Under the pieces are notes generated by a model. It was not told where the DNA came from and did no database searches. It saw only the letters and a list, made by a program, of their open reading frames with translations. The position numbers and the translations under genes are program-made. A DNA stretch of 64,000 nt from Candidatus Saccharibacteria bacterium. Lineage in GTDB: Bacteria; Patescibacteriota; Saccharimonadia; Saccharimonadales; Saccharimonadaceae. Shown here piece after piece: positions 46,376 to 56,483 of the stretch. The first letter of the stretch is position 1; every line of letters starts with the position of its first letter. The stretch covers positions 372,001 to 436,000 of the forward strand of contig CP064991.1 in the NCBI GenBank assembly GCA_016699895.1, read 5' to 3'.

Positions 46376-47784
46376 AATGCCTCCACGATGATGTAGTCCC
46401 AGGCGGCTTCTTCGAGTTCACCGCTGAATCCGACGTAACGGCCGGTGCCGCCGCTGGTGCGAATAGCAGTGGGGATAGTGCGAAAATGAAGGTTGTTGAT
46501 GTAAAGTCTAATAGTAGAACTATCAAAATCGGCACGTAATTCGATAGTGTCGCCCCCTGCCCACAAGGCTTGAGCAGCGGCTTCATCGGGACCGGCCGTA
46601 TGACTACCAATGTCATTGCTTGCCATGTAAGTATTTGAATCACCAGAGTAGACTTCATTGACATAGGAGGCTGATCCGCCCCAGAATGCCTTGACTCCCT
46701 GGCTTCCATCTGCGTCCGCGCGGGCAATGATACCAAAATAATTATTTGTGCGGCGAGCGGCTGTTAATCCCACACGGACACGGCAGTTATCGGGGATAAC
46801 TCCTCCACCGTTATTAACCATCATGCGGAAGTTACCCCCGCCATAAGGCACTGCCTGGCCACTGATAATGTTTGCTCCAGAGAGGCCGGCCAGGAACGTC
46901 CAGTTGTTGCCAACCGCACCGTCGGCACGATTAAACTGATCTTCCCAAATACTTGTAGGTGTTGCCGTAGTAGTAACGTTGAGGCTTGCCCATGCGGAAG
47001 CATTATTGGCGGCATCAAAGGCTTGGACCTCAAATAGGTAGCTGGTTTCTGCGGTGAGGCCTGAGAACGAATGGGACGTGCCCGTCGCGGTTACTGCTGT
47101 GCCACCGTCGAGGCGAACGCGGTATCCGGTCACGGCGACGTTGTCCGTCGAGGCAGTCCAGCTCACGCTGAACTGGTCATTTGACGGTGTGGCGCTCAGG
47201 CCGGTTGGCGTGGATGGCGCTGCTATATCAGGCGGCGTGACGCCGTCGGGAAGGTAGACGATGTCGGTAGCAATGGCGTTATCAGGCCAAAATCCATCAG
47301 GACTCACCCAGATGACGACGTCACTCGTACCCGGGCGCGGTTTAGAACCGTTTGATACGATAACCGTTTGAGGTGTGGTGGCAAGGAGTGGTCCCGCAGG
47401 TCCAGTCGAGCCTGTTGCTCCGGTAGCGCCATTTGTTCCACTAGCACCAGTCGAGCCTGTTGCTCCAGGATTACCTTGAACACCGGTAGCTCCGACTTGA
47501 CCTGCGGGACCACTAGGACCGGTTGCGCCACTAGGTCCTGTTGCGCCAGTGGGGCCTTGAGGACCAGTCGGACCCGTGGCACCTTGTTGGCCAGCTATAA
47601 CCGCTAACTGGTCTTGGATGTCTTGGGAGAGGTTGGTTGAGGTCACAGCACCCGGAGCAAGGTTAGACGAGGTGATAATAGCGGGTTTTAGGGTGCCATC
47701 AGTGTTATGAGCTTGAGATAGGTAGTCATTGAGGATAGTACCCCATTCGCCTGCATCGGAGCCTGGTGTTGGTAGACGCGTCAT
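46372..47784 (-). CDS. Collagen-like/fibronectin-III protein (470 aa)
   Basis: The start ([20 protein letters not shown]) is a short module often seen at the front of Saccharibacteria and other CPR surface proteins. About 66 residues of G-x-y repeats (about 66-132, [10 protein letters not shown] style) form a collagen-like stalk. A fibronectin type III domain (about 187-273) and a C-terminal jelly-roll-like domain (about 281-470) follow. There is no signal peptide. I start at 47784 (MTRLPTPG); nine extra residues upstream in the frame look unconserved. Trimeric fibre formation is likely. It is co-transcribed with the LamG gene. Confidence 0.78.
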   Translation of the reverse strand: MTRLPTPGSDAGEWGTILNDYLSQAHNTDGTLKPAIITSSNLAPGAVTSTNLSQDIQDQLAVIAGQQGATGPTGPQGPTGATGPSGATGPSGPAGQVGATGVQGNPGATGSTGASGTNGATGATGSTGPAGPLLATTPQTVIVSNGSKPRPGTSDVVIWVSPDGFWPDNAIATDIVYLPDGVTPPDIAAPSTPTGLSATPSNDQFSVSWTASTDNVAVTGYRVRLDGGTAVTATGTSHSFSGLTAETSYLFEVQAFDAANNASAWASLNVTTTATPTSIWEDQFNRADGAVGNNWTFLAGLSGANIISGQAVPYGGGNFRMMVNNGGGVIPDNCRVRVGLTAARRTNNYFGIIARADADGSQGVKAFWGGSASYVNEVYSGDSNTYMASNDIGSHTAGPDEAAAQALWAGGDTIELRADFDSSTIRLYINNLHFRTIPTAIRTSGGTGRYVGFSGELEEAAWDYIIVEAL

Positions 47785-47939
47785 GATAGTTAGCTTTTCC
47801 CTTTCTTCCAAAAAAAGTTATAATACTTATGAATATAAATAACTCAACGAGGGCAACCGAGTCAACACTGATGGCTAGTGATGCACGGCGGATAACATAG
47901 CTGGACTTTTTGGCCTAAACAGCGTATAATAGCTCGGCT
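47785..47939. other. Divergent promoter region between the surface module and uvrA
   Basis: On the plus strand, TATAAT (47925-47930), with TGGACT (47902-47907) as a -35 at 17 bp, serves uvrA. On the minus strand a purine-rich GAAAGGGAAAAG stretch precedes the collagen-like gene. No gene is seen. Confidence 0.5.
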
Positions 47940-50753
47940 ATGAGCGACAATGTGATTAGGGTAACTGGTGCCCGCGAACATAATCTAAAAGATATCAGCG
48001 TTGAAATTCCACGTGATAAATTAGTAGTCATTACTGGTTTATCGGGATCGGGCAAGTCTTCACTAGCATTTGATACGATTTATGCCGAGGGCCAGCGCCG
48101 CTATGTTGAATCACTCAGCTCTTATGCACGGCAATTTTTGGGACTAATGGAAAAGCCTGACGTTGATCAAATCGATGGTCTCAGTCCAGCTATCTCGATT
48201 GATCAAAAATCTGCTAGTCGTAACCCACGTTCCACCGTAGCCACAGTGACGGAAATTTATGATTATTTGCGTCTATTATTTGCACGAGTTGGCATTCCGC
48301 ACTGTCCAGTGTGTGGCAAAGAAGTCCATCGCCGCACCGCCCAGGCTATCATTGATGAAATTATGCGACTTGATGGCAAACGAGTCTATATCGGAGCGCC
48401 CCTAGCCAAGCAAAAAAAAGGTGAATTTGCCCATATACCGGAACAATATCGGACCAAAGGCTTTGCGAGAGCGCGCGTTGATGGAGTGGTCTATTCTCTC
48501 GACGAGTGGCCAGAGCTGGACAAGCAATACAAGCACGACATCGAGCTGATCGTCGATCGTTTGGTGATTGCAGCAGATGCCGTCAGTCGTATTACACAGA
48601 GCGCCGAGCAGGCATTAGAAATCGGTGGCGGCACAGTTGAAATCTTTGACGTCGATAATGACGAAGTCCATGTTTTTTCCGAGCGCTATGCCTGTGTTGA
48701 CCATCCAGAGGAACCAATTCCAGAGTTAGAACCACGACTATTTAGTTTTAATGCTCCATTTGGTGCTTGCCCGACCTGTACAGGGCTCGGCTCGCGTCTT
48801 GAGGTTGATCCTGATTTAGTACTCAACGACAATTTAACGATTGCCGAGGGGGCAATTCGCCCGTTTAACCGCGTTAACAGTGATGCCTGGTGGATGAAAA
48901 AGCTCGAAGCCGTCGCCGAAAAGCAAGGTTTTGACCTGCGTACACCAGTTCGCGACTTATCCGAAGATGTGACACAGCAGATTTTGTATGGCACAGGTTC
49001 GCAAAAATATACCGTTCAACTAGGCAACGGACGCTATTTTGATACGACATATGAGGGTGTTATTCCAAACCTGGAGCGTCGCTGGAAAGAAACCGATAGT
49101 GATTTTATGCGCCGTGATATTGAGCGTTTTATGCGCGAGCGCGAGTGTATGACGTGTCATGGTGCTAGGTTGAAACCAGTGGTCCAGGCGGTGACATTCA
49201 AAGGTCTCAGCATTGTCGATATTTGTAACCTAGGCGTTGATGACGCCCTCGATCTATTTCGTAACAAGATAGAATTAACTGATCAGGAACAAGTTATTGC
49301 TAAACAGATTTTCAAGGAAATCATCGCGCGACTTGGGTTTATGAGCGACGTCGGACTCGATTATCTAGAGCTGGGACGTGCTGCTAATACCTTATCCGGC
49401 GGTGAAGCGCAGCGTATCCGTCTCGCCACGCAAATTGGTTCGGGCTTGCAAGGCGTGCTGTATGTCCTAGATGAGCCATCGATCGGTTTGCATCAACGCG
49501 ACAACGATCGTTTGATTGCAACATTGAAACATTTGCGTGATTTGGGGAATACGGTTTTAGTTGTTGAACACGACGAAGATACGATTCGCGAGAGTGATTA
49601 TTTGATCGATGTTGGCCCAGGTGCCGGTGAACATGGCGGTCAAATTGTGGCTATCGGCAAACCAGACGAAGTAGCAAAAAATTCTGACAGCATCACCGGG
49701 CAGTATTTGTCTGGTGAGAAAAAGATTGCCGTACCGAAAAAACGTCGTCCTCTCGATCCGAAACGCCAGCTTATCGTCAAAGGCGCGCGTGAACATAACC
49801 TCAAGAATATTGATGTCGTATTTCCACTCGGCATTTTAAATGTAGTGAGCGGCGTTAGCGGCTCTGGTAAATCGACGCTAGTTAACGACATTTTAGCAAA
49901 GGAACTATCGGCTCGATTGCACCGTGCTCACGAGGTGGCTGGTGCGCACAAAACTATCGAAGGCATCAATCATCTCGATAAAGTTATCGTGATTGATCAG
50001 TCGCCAATTGGTCGGACGCCACGTTCAAATCCAGCGACCTATACAGGGGTATTTACGCCAATTCGTGAGCTCTTCGCGGCGACACCGGAGGCAAATATTC
50101 GTGGCTACAAAGCTGGTCGATTTAGTTTCAACGTGCGTGGTGGTCGCTGCGAAAACTGCCAGGGCGACGGCGTGATCAAAATTGAAATGCACTTTTTACC
50201 AGATGTTTATGTGCCATGCGAGGAATGTCATGGCAAACGTTACAATCGTGAGGCGCTCGAGATTAAATATAAAGGCCAGAGTGTCAGCGATGTACTGGAA
50301 ATGACAGTTAGCGAAGCAGCTGAATTCTTTAAAAATGTGCCAGCGATTGCTCGCAAAATGGACACACTAGTTGAGGTTGGTTTGGGTTATATCAAACTAG
50401 GTCAACCCGCGACGACTTTTTCGGGCGGCGAAGCGCAGCGTATCAAGCTGGCAACTGAATTATCGCGACGTGCTACTGGCAAAACACTTTATATTTTGGA
50501 TGAGCCAACAACTGGTCTCCATTCGGACGACGTCAATCGTTTGCTTGGCGTTTTGCAGAAACTAGTTAGCACTGGCAATAGTATGATTATCATCGAACAT
50601 AATTTGGATGTGATCAAATCTGCCGATCATGTTATTGACCTCGGTCCTGACGGCGGATTGAATGGCGGCTATGTCATTGCGAGTGGCACGCCCGAGGAAA
50701 TTGCTAGGGAGCCAAAATCACACACGGGCCGCTATTTGAAGACCGTTTTATAA
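47940..50753 (+). CDS. uvrA: Excinuclease ABC subunit A (937 aa)
   Basis: UvrA finds bulky DNA lesions and loads UvrB. Two ABC modules are present, each with Walker A ([10 protein letters not shown] and [10 protein letters not shown]) and the LSGGEAQR or FSGGEAQR signatures. Zinc-finger cysteines appear in [22 protein letters not shown] and CENCQGDG...CEECHGKR. Length is standard. TATAAT lies 9 nt before the ATG. uvrC and the uvrD-type helicase are elsewhere in the window; uvrB is not. Confidence 0.97.
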   Translation: MSDNVIRVTGAREHNLKDISVEIPRDKLVVITGLSGSGKSSLAFDTIYAEGQRRYVESLSSYARQFLGLMEKPDVDQIDGLSPAISIDQKSASRNPRSTVATVTEIYDYLRLLFARVGIPHCPVCGKEVHRRTAQAIIDEIMRLDGKRVYIGAPLAKQKKGEFAHIPEQYRTKGFARARVDGVVYSLDEWPELDKQYKHDIELIVDRLVIAADAVSRITQSAEQALEIGGGTVEIFDVDNDEVHVFSERYACVDHPEEPIPELEPRLFSFNAPFGACPTCTGLGSRLEVDPDLVLNDNLTIAEGAIRPFNRVNSDAWWMKKLEAVAEKQGFDLRTPVRDLSEDVTQQILYGTGSQKYTVQLGNGRYFDTTYEGVIPNLERRWKETDSDFMRRDIERFMRERECMTCHGARLKPVVQAVTFKGLSIVDICNLGVDDALDLFRNKIELTDQEQVIAKQIFKEIIARLGFMSDVGLDYLELGRAANTLSGGEAQRIRLATQIGSGLQGVLYVLDEPSIGLHQRDNDRLIATLKHLRDLGNTVLVVEHDEDTIRESDYLIDVGPGAGEHGGQIVAIGKPDEVAKNSDSITGQYLSGEKKIAVPKKRRPLDPKRQLIVKGAREHNLKNIDVVFPLGILNVVSGVSGSGKSTLVNDILAKELSARLHRAHEVAGAHKTIEGINHLDKVIVIDQSPIGRTPRSNPATYTGVFTPIRELFAATPEANIRGYKAGRFSFNVRGGRCENCQGDGVIKIEMHFLPDVYVPCEECHGKRYNREALEIKYKGQSVSDVLEMTVSEAAEFFKNVPAIARKMDTLVEVGLGYIKLGQPATTFSGGEAQRIKLATELSRRATGKTLYILDEPTTGLHSDDVNRLLGVLQKLVSTGNSMIIIEHNLDVIKSADHVIDLGPDGGLNGGYVIASGTPEEIAREPKSHTGRYLKTVL

Positions 50754-50759
50754 AAAGTC

Positions 50760-51452
50760 TTATTTTTCGCTAGACGTGTCTTTGGGCGTGAATAGGGATT
50801 TGATTTTGCTAGAAACAGCAGCACGTTTTTTCGGATCGCGTAACACGTGAATAATTGCTGGTGCAATCGAAATTAGCACGATGAGCACAATGATCGGCAG
50901 CAAGTACATATCAATCTTTTCTGGATCAATCATCTGACCAAACGCCTTGAATGAGAAAAATCCGAGCAGTGTGATACCGACTGTCCATAGGAATGCGCCG
51001 ATCATGTTAAAAGTAATAAATTTTATATAGTGCATTTTTGATATGCCCGTCACAATTGGGTTGAACGTGCGAATGATCGGGATAAACTGTGCCAGAATGA
51101 CAGCTGTTCCACCATGCTTTTCATAGAATCGCTCGGCTTGCTCGAGATATTCCTTTTTAAATACTTTGCTATCTGGTTTTCTAAATAACCGACGACCAGC
51201 CTTTTTGCCAATGAGATAGCCAGTCGAGTTACCAGCGACGGCAGCTACAAACAATAAGGCAACTAGCAAAAATATATTGACATCGATAACGCCTAGACCT
51301 GCTAGAGCGCCAGCTGTAAATAGTAGTGAATCGCCCGGTAAAAAGAAACCAATCATCAAACCAGTCTCAGCAAATATTATTAGTGGTAACAAAAAATAGA
51401 CCGCTGGTCCGATTTGGTGCAAAAATTCACTCAAACTAATTCCGGGTAGCAT
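50760..51452 (-). CDS. DedA-family membrane protein (230 aa)
   Basis: Several membrane helices and the DedA/SNARE-associated core are visible: FAETGLMIGFFLPGDSLLFTAG, GNSTGYLIGKKAGRRLF, and AVILAQFIPIIRTFNPIVTGISKM with the conserved Arg. DedA proteins flip phospholipids or undecaprenyl phosphate across the membrane. I start at the second ATG (MLPGISL) because TATAAT (51460-51465) ends 7 nt before it and overlaps the first ATG. It is convergent with uvrA. Confidence 0.92.
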   Translation of the reverse strand: MLPGISLSEFLHQIGPAVYFLLPLIIFAETGLMIGFFLPGDSLLFTAGALAGLGVIDVNIFLLVALLFVAAVAGNSTGYLIGKKAGRRLFRKPDSKVFKKEYLEQAERFYEKHGGTAVILAQFIPIIRTFNPIVTGISKMHYIKFITFNMIGAFLWTVGITLLGFFSFKAFGQMIDPEKIDMYLLPIIVLIVLISIAPAIIHVLRDPKKRAAVSSKIKSLFTPKDTSSEK

Positions 51453-51535
51453 AGTACCCATTATAGCAGAAAGATTCTAGATTTGCGAAACTGTGCCGTA
51501 ACTGTTAAAATAGGTCGCGAACAAGAAGGAGAGAC

Positions 51536-52216
51536 ATGGGAGACAAGATTACTTTGAATGTAGAAAAACGTGAGGCGACTGGCAAACAGGCCGCCAAATT
51601 GCGTCGTGAAGGCCTCGTGCCAGGTGTGGTATACGGCAATAAATTTGATGCGACTAATATCCAACTATCACAGCAAGAGGCTCGTGGTGTCGTGGCGCGC
51701 GCTGGTCGACATACACCGGTAGAACTAAAGATTGGTGCTAAAAAGACTATGGCGCTCATCAAATCAGTCGATTACATACCAGCTCGTAGCGACATTACGC
51801 ACGTCAGTTTCCAGGCGGTGCGAGCTGACGAAGTGGTGACAACCGAGGTTCCTTTGGTATTGGTTGGCGCTGACGAGTCTGTAGCATCGAGAGCTGGACT
51901 GATTATCCTACCGACAATCGAAGACGTTGAAGTTCGTGCTAAAACTGCTGACCTGCCAGAAAAATTAGCAGTCAATGCAGCTGGATTAGCCGAGCATGGT
52001 GACAAGTTGACACTCGCAAATATCGAATTACCGAGCGGCGTTGAGCTGACTGAGGACGATCTCGATATCGTGGTAGCTAGCGTCTACGAGCCAGCCGCCC
52101 TCGAGGCCAAGAACGCTGCCGCTGATGCTGCTGCTGACGAAGAGCGCGCCGAAGGCGACAATGCCGCCGAGAACGTTCCGAGTGACCAAGCTGAGACCGC
52201 CGAAGAAACTAAATAG
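51536..52216 (+). CDS. rplY: Large ribosomal subunit protein bL25, CTC/TL5 type (226 aa)
   Basis: The N-terminal 5S-rRNA-binding domain (about 1-92, with REATGKQAAKLRREGLVPGVVYG) and the C-terminal CTC beta domain (about 95-185) are both present. An Ala/Glu-rich acidic tail follows. AAGGAGA lies before the ATG. A strong bidirectional terminator follows. Confidence 0.95.
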   Translation: MGDKITLNVEKREATGKQAAKLRREGLVPGVVYGNKFDATNIQLSQQEARGVVARAGRHTPVELKIGAKKTMALIKSVDYIPARSDITHVSFQAVRADEVVTTEVPLVLVGADESVASRAGLIILPTIEDVEVRAKTADLPEKLAVNAAGLAEHGDKLTLANIELPSGVELTEDDLDIVVASVYEPAALEAKNAAADAAADEERAEGDNAAENVPSDQAETAEETK

Positions 52217-52232
52217 TTTTGCGACAATAACG

Positions 52233-52262
52233 AAACCGGCCTATTGATGAGGCCGGTTTTTT
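52233..52262. terminator. Bidirectional terminator between rplY and the ABC exporter gene
   Basis: AAACCGGCCT (52233-52242) pairs with AGGCCGGTTT (52250-52259) across a 7-nt loop and is followed by a T run on the plus strand. It can end rplY and, from the other side, the exporter gene. Confidence 0.88.
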
Positions 52263-54048
52263 ATTCTTCTAACAGATTAGTTTGTCTATTCCAAAGCCGA
52301 GCGTATTTGCCGTCACGTTTGATCAAATTAGCGTGAGTATCGTCTTCGACGATCTCGCCGTTTTCTAGTACGATGATGCGATCGAGTCCAGCCACCGTTG
52401 ATAATCTGTGAGCGATAACGATAGTCGTGCGATCAGCCATGAGGTGTTTCAAAGCCTCCTGGATCAACCGTTCGCTCTCGGTATCGAGCGCCGAGGTTGC
52501 TTCGTCGAGCACGAGAATCGGTGCGTCTTTTAAAATAGCGCGGGCGATGGCGATGCGTTGACGTTGGCCACCCGACAGTTTCACGCCGCGCTCGCCGGTT
52601 AGCGTATCAAAGCCTTCGGGCAAAGACTCAATAAACTCTAATGCGTTAGCTTTGGCGGCGGCTTCACGGATCTCGTCTTCGGTGGCGTTTGGTTGCCCAT
52701 AGGCAATATTCTCGCGAATCGAACGGTGAAACAGCATCGGCTCCTGCGGAACGTAAGCAATCGAACGGCGTAAACTAGACTGCGTTATATCGGAAATATT
52801 CTGATCATCAATCAGAATCTCACCGCGTTGGACGTCGGCGAATCGGAGCAATAATCTGGTCAAGGTGGTCTTGCCCGACCCAGAATGACCGACTAGACCG
52901 ACACGTTGACTACTCGGGATAGTGAGGTTTAGATTTTCGAATGTCTTGTCTGATTCTTTGGCGTCACGATGCCAAAAGGTCACGTTGCGGAACTCGACAG
53001 TACCATCTTTGACTGATAGGTTATGCGCATTAGATTTATCTTTGACGATGACGGCCTCGTCGAGAATCTCAGTCATTTCATGCGCATCGCCAAAGGCACG
53101 ATTCACGTCGCGCAAAATCCGATTGAATTGCCATAGTTGCCCCCAGATATTTGACGTGTAACTAACGGCCAGGAAGAGAGTACCAATCGGTACACCGAGC
53201 CAGGCGTTACCACCGATCAAAAACACAAACATGGCGACAGCTAGGATAACCAGGATAGTTCCAAAACCGAAATCGCGGAGCAAGATCGATCGCATCAAAT
53301 CGAGTGAAGCAGTTTGTAGTGACTGGCTACGCCTAGCGAGCAGCATATTTTCGTGCTTTTCTTGCGCAAAGCTTTTGACAGTTGAAATGTTGGTGATCGA
53401 ATCGGCTAATTGCCCGGTTAATTTGCTGCCAGCTGCCGCTTCGCGCTCGTTCAAGACTCGGATCTTTTTGAAACTGACCCAGGCTACTGTCATAAAGACC
53501 GCTGATAGTCCGCCGAGAACGAGGGCAAATAATGGCAATTTGAATCCTAGTATCAATAGTGCAAAGGTTAATGATGAAACAAAAGGAATGATTTGCCAGA
53601 TCGTGGTATCAGCCAGGCGCTCAAAAGCACCGTCAAAGCGTTTGACCTGGGTGACTAAACTACCGCCGAATTTATTATTATGAAAATGCATCGATTGTTC
53701 CGACAGATGATCGAAACATTGTTTGCGCAAATTAAACATAGCGAAAACTTCACCTTTCCAACACAGAAACAGCACGAGTCGCCAACAAACCAGCTCGCCG
53801 AGCACCATTGCTCCGGCATAGAGTAACAAGTGCGGACCAAATACAGCGAACACTTGATCGGCCGCCGGCGGATTTTCGGTCAGTCGATTGATGACATCTG
53901 ACATGATCCACGCCGTCGCGTAGGTATTCAAAAAAACCGCTGCTGGCATAATGATGAGAATCGGTAAAAGATAGCGCCATTGGCGCTTGGTTTCCTGCCA
54001 GTAATAATGCAGCGTTCGTCGGGCGATCGTGTTCTTTTTATTCACCAT
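52261..54048 (-). CDS. ABC exporter, fused membrane and ATPase domains (595 aa)
   Basis: Six membrane helices in the N-terminal half (about 25-320) precede an ATPase domain. Walker A is GHSGSGKTT (about 387), the signature KLSGGQRQR (about 491), Walker B ILVLDEATSALD, and the H-loop IVIAHRLST. This is the MsbA/multidrug half-transporter layout; it should work as a homodimer exporting a lipid, peptide or drug. A GAGGAAAA site precedes the ATG. No partner half-transporter is adjacent. Confidence 0.92.
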   Translation of the reverse strand: MVNKKNTIARRTLHYYWQETKRQWRYLLPILIIMPAAVFLNTYATAWIMSDVINRLTENPPAADQVFAVFGPHLLLYAGAMVLGELVCWRLVLFLCWKGEVFAMFNLRKQCFDHLSEQSMHFHNNKFGGSLVTQVKRFDGAFERLADTTIWQIIPFVSSLTFALLILGFKLPLFALVLGGLSAVFMTVAWVSFKKIRVLNEREAAAGSKLTGQLADSITNISTVKSFAQEKHENMLLARRSQSLQTASLDLMRSILLRDFGFGTILVILAVAMFVFLIGGNAWLGVPIGTLFLAVSYTSNIWGQLWQFNRILRDVNRAFGDAHEMTEILDEAVIVKDKSNAHNLSVKDGTVEFRNVTFWHRDAKESDKTFENLNLTIPSSQRVGLVGHSGSGKTTLTRLLLRFADVQRGEILIDDQNISDITQSSLRRSIAYVPQEPMLFHRSIRENIAYGQPNATEDEIREAAAKANALEFIESLPEGFDTLTGERGVKLSGGQRQRIAIARAILKDAPILVLDEATSALDTESERLIQEALKHLMADRTTIVIAHRLSTVAGLDRIIVLENGEIVEDDTHANLIKRDGKYARLWNRQTNLLEE

Positions 54049-54096
54049 ATTTTTCCTCTGTAGTCTAGTATACCTACTCTGTGGTAGAATGTAAAC

Positions 54097-54906
54097 ATGA
54101 ATAAGGTTAATAGCTGGGCACTTGTCACGGGCGGATCATCGGGAATTGGCCTGGAGTTTTCGCGTCAACTAGCGGCTGATCACTACAATGTAATTTTAGC
54201 CTCGCGTGACGAAGATAAACTAGCGGTCGCGGCCAGGCAACTACGTCAAGAATATCAGGTAGAGGTTGAAACCATTAGTGTTGATCTCGCTAACGCCAAG
54301 GACGTTGAACGCCTCATCGCTAGGATTTGTGATGAGAATCGTCCGGTTGAGATGCTCGTCAATGACGCTGGATTTGCTGTCCATGATTCGCTATTAACTG
54401 AAGATACTTCTCGGCAAATGGCGGCTTTTGCGGTGATGGCCGAAGCGATCTTGAAATTATCCGGCGCGGCCGCTCGCACGATGATAGCGCGAGGAGAGGG
54501 TCGAATCATCAATGTTGCCTCGACATCTGCTTGGTTATTTGCTGGCAATTATTCGGCTTTGAAACGTTGGGTGGTGGTCTATACCGAGAGCCTAGCTTTG
54601 GAGCTACGTGGCACCGGCGTGGCTGCAACTGTGGTTTGTCCGAGCTGGGTGAAAACGAATTTCCATAGGAGCGCCGGAGTCGATCGCCCCGATGTTCCTC
54701 GTTGGCTATGGGTATCAGCAAAAACCGTGGTGAAAAGTGCTTTGTCCGCCTCGTCTAGAGGTAAGTCTCACATCGTGCCAACTTTTCGCTGGAAGGTTGC
54801 GGTATGTATATTGAAACACTGCGAGCCGTTTGCGAGGTTAGTCTCAAAGAAAATGGTGACAAAACGTCTAGCCGAACTCGAACGAAAACGCGAGAATAAA
54901 ACATAA
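54097..54906 (+). CDS. Short-chain dehydrogenase/reductase (269 aa)
   Basis: The Rossmann-fold oxidoreductase has the NAD(P)-binding GGSSGIG near residue 10, VNDAGF for the NAG motif, catalytic Ser in NVASTSAW and Tyr153-x3-Lys157 (YSALK). The C-terminus is basic and resembles DltE/YqjQ-type members, whose substrates are unknown. TAGAAT (54085-54090) lies 6 nt before the ATG: leaderless. uvrC follows 14 nt after the stop. Confidence 0.92.
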   Translation: MNKVNSWALVTGGSSGIGLEFSRQLAADHYNVILASRDEDKLAVAARQLRQEYQVEVETISVDLANAKDVERLIARICDENRPVEMLVNDAGFAVHDSLLTEDTSRQMAAFAVMAEAILKLSGAAARTMIARGEGRIINVASTSAWLFAGNYSALKRWVVVYTESLALELRGTGVAATVVCPSWVKTNFHRSAGVDRPDVPRWLWVSAKTVVKSALSASSRGKSHIVPTFRWKVAVCILKHCEPFARLVSKKMVTKRLAELERKRENKT

Positions 54907-54920
54907 TTTATTAGGCTAGT

Positions 54921-56351
54921 ATGAATCAGCAATTACGAGACAAGCTCAAAACCTTACCACTCAGTGCTGGTGTCTATTTTCATAAATCTGGCGATGGCGA
55001 GATTATTTATGTTGGCAAAGCGGCGGTATTAAAAAACCGGGTCAGACAATATTTCCAGAGTAAAAAGGATATGGAAGCCAAGACGCTGGCGCTCGTCAAC
55101 GAAATCGCCGATACCGAGTGGATCGAAACCGAGAGCGAAATCGATGCGCTATTTTTAGAATCAGAAATGGTTAAACGCTATATGCCACGCTATAATATTT
55201 TGCTGCGTGACGACAAATCGCAGACGTTTGTGCGCATCAATATGCAGGACGAAATACCGTTTGTCAGTTTCACGCGTCAGCCGGTTGATGATGGCGCCGA
55301 TTATTATGGTCCGTTTTATAACGGCTCATCGATCAAAAATGCGTTGCGATTATTGCGAAAAGTTTTTCCTCACTATACGAAACCCACCATTCCAATTAAA
55401 TCTGGTTTGGATTTTCAATTAGGTCTGTCGCCTGGCATCGAGGTTGGTGTGATGACACCAACCGAATACAAAAAAACCCTGCGTCAGTTGATTAGTTATA
55501 TCAAAGGCAATCGCAAAGCCGTGCAAAAAGATATGGAAAAAGCCATGAAAACCGCGGCTGAGCAACTCGATTTTGAACGAGCGGCGCGATTACGTAATCA
55601 ACTTTATCATTTGGCTGAATTGCAACGCCAAATTGTGTTTAGTCGCGAGGAATTCCTCGATATCAGCAAAGACAAGGCGCTGCTCGGACTCGCGGAGCTG
55701 CTGGGTCTCGAAAAAGTTCCGCGTCGCATCGAAGCCTACGATGTCAGTCATATCAGCGGTCATGACAACGTGGCTTCGATGGTGGTGGCGACCAATGGGC
55801 TAGCTGACAAACGCGAATATCGCAAGTTCAAACTGCGTAGCCCGGGTAACGACGACGTGGCTCATATGCGCGAAACCATCGAGCGTCGCCTCAAACACTT
55901 GAAAGGGTGGGGAAGGCCAGACTTGATCGTCCTTGATGGTGGCGCTGGGCAACTCGGAGCGGTCAAAGATCCACTCGGCGGGGCAAACATTCCGTTTATT
56001 GGCCGTAACAAGAGCGGTGATCACACGCGTAATGCGAGCGTAACCTTGGTAATCCCGCGTGGCGATTCGTACGAGACAAAACCGCTCGCCAGTGACGATC
56101 ACATCGCGAAATTGGTGGCGCGACTTGACGACGAAGCTCATCGATTCGCCATCAGTTATCATCAAACAGTGCGAGGCAAAGGTCAAACCAAAAATGCAAT
56201 CGAGGAAATCCCGGGCATCGGTCCCGCGACCCGTAAAAAATTACTGCGCAAATTTGGTTCGGTTGCTGGCGTGAAAGCTGCGGATGAGACAGAAATCGCC
56301 ACACTCATCGGCGCCGCCAAAGCTCGGTTGGTCAAACGTGCGCTATTTTGA
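54921..56351 (+). CDS. uvrC: Excinuclease ABC subunit C, short form (476 aa)
   Basis: The GIY-YIG nuclease domain (about 10-90, ending FLESEMVKRYMPRYN) makes the 3' cut. A UVR motif (QLDFERAARLRNQL, about 214-227) binds UvrB. The RNase H-like domain with AYDVSHISG makes the 5' cut, and tandem helix-hairpin-helix motifs (EIPGIGPATRKKLLRKFGS) close the protein. It is about 130 residues shorter than the 610-residue E. coli enzyme; the linker with extra cysteines is missing. Confidence 0.94.
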   Translation: MNQQLRDKLKTLPLSAGVYFHKSGDGEIIYVGKAAVLKNRVRQYFQSKKDMEAKTLALVNEIADTEWIETESEIDALFLESEMVKRYMPRYNILLRDDKSQTFVRINMQDEIPFVSFTRQPVDDGADYYGPFYNGSSIKNALRLLRKVFPHYTKPTIPIKSGLDFQLGLSPGIEVGVMTPTEYKKTLRQLISYIKGNRKAVQKDMEKAMKTAAEQLDFERAARLRNQLYHLAELQRQIVFSREEFLDISKDKALLGLAELLGLEKVPRRIEAYDVSHISGHDNVASMVVATNGLADKREYRKFKLRSPGNDDVAHMRETIERRLKHLKGWGRPDLIVLDGGAGQLGAVKDPLGGANIPFIGRNKSGDHTRNASVTLVIPRGDSYETKPLASDDHIAKLVARLDDEAHRFAISYHQTVRGKGQTKNAIEEIPGIGPATRKKLLRKFGSVAGVKAADETEIATLIGAAKARLVKRALF

Positions 56352-56403
56352 TGCTCAAAATCCACACCTCGGGTGGCGTGAGGCGGGGCAGCACCCAGAA
56401 GTG

Positions 56404-56433
56404 TTTTTACCTGTGCTTCGGTAAAAAATTTTT
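56404..56433 (+). terminator. Probable terminator after uvrC
   Basis: TTTTTACC (56404-56411) pairs with GGTAAAAA (56420-56427), followed by TTTTT. It lies 53 nt past the uvrC stop. Confidence 0.6.
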
Positions 56434-56483
56434 GGGGCGGACCGAGCGACAGGACCCGAGGAGATTTTGATATAATTAGAGTC

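Noticed and set aside
47304..47607. ORFs on both strands across the collagen repeats
   Set aside because: They are shadows created by the repetitive G-x-y coding sequence.
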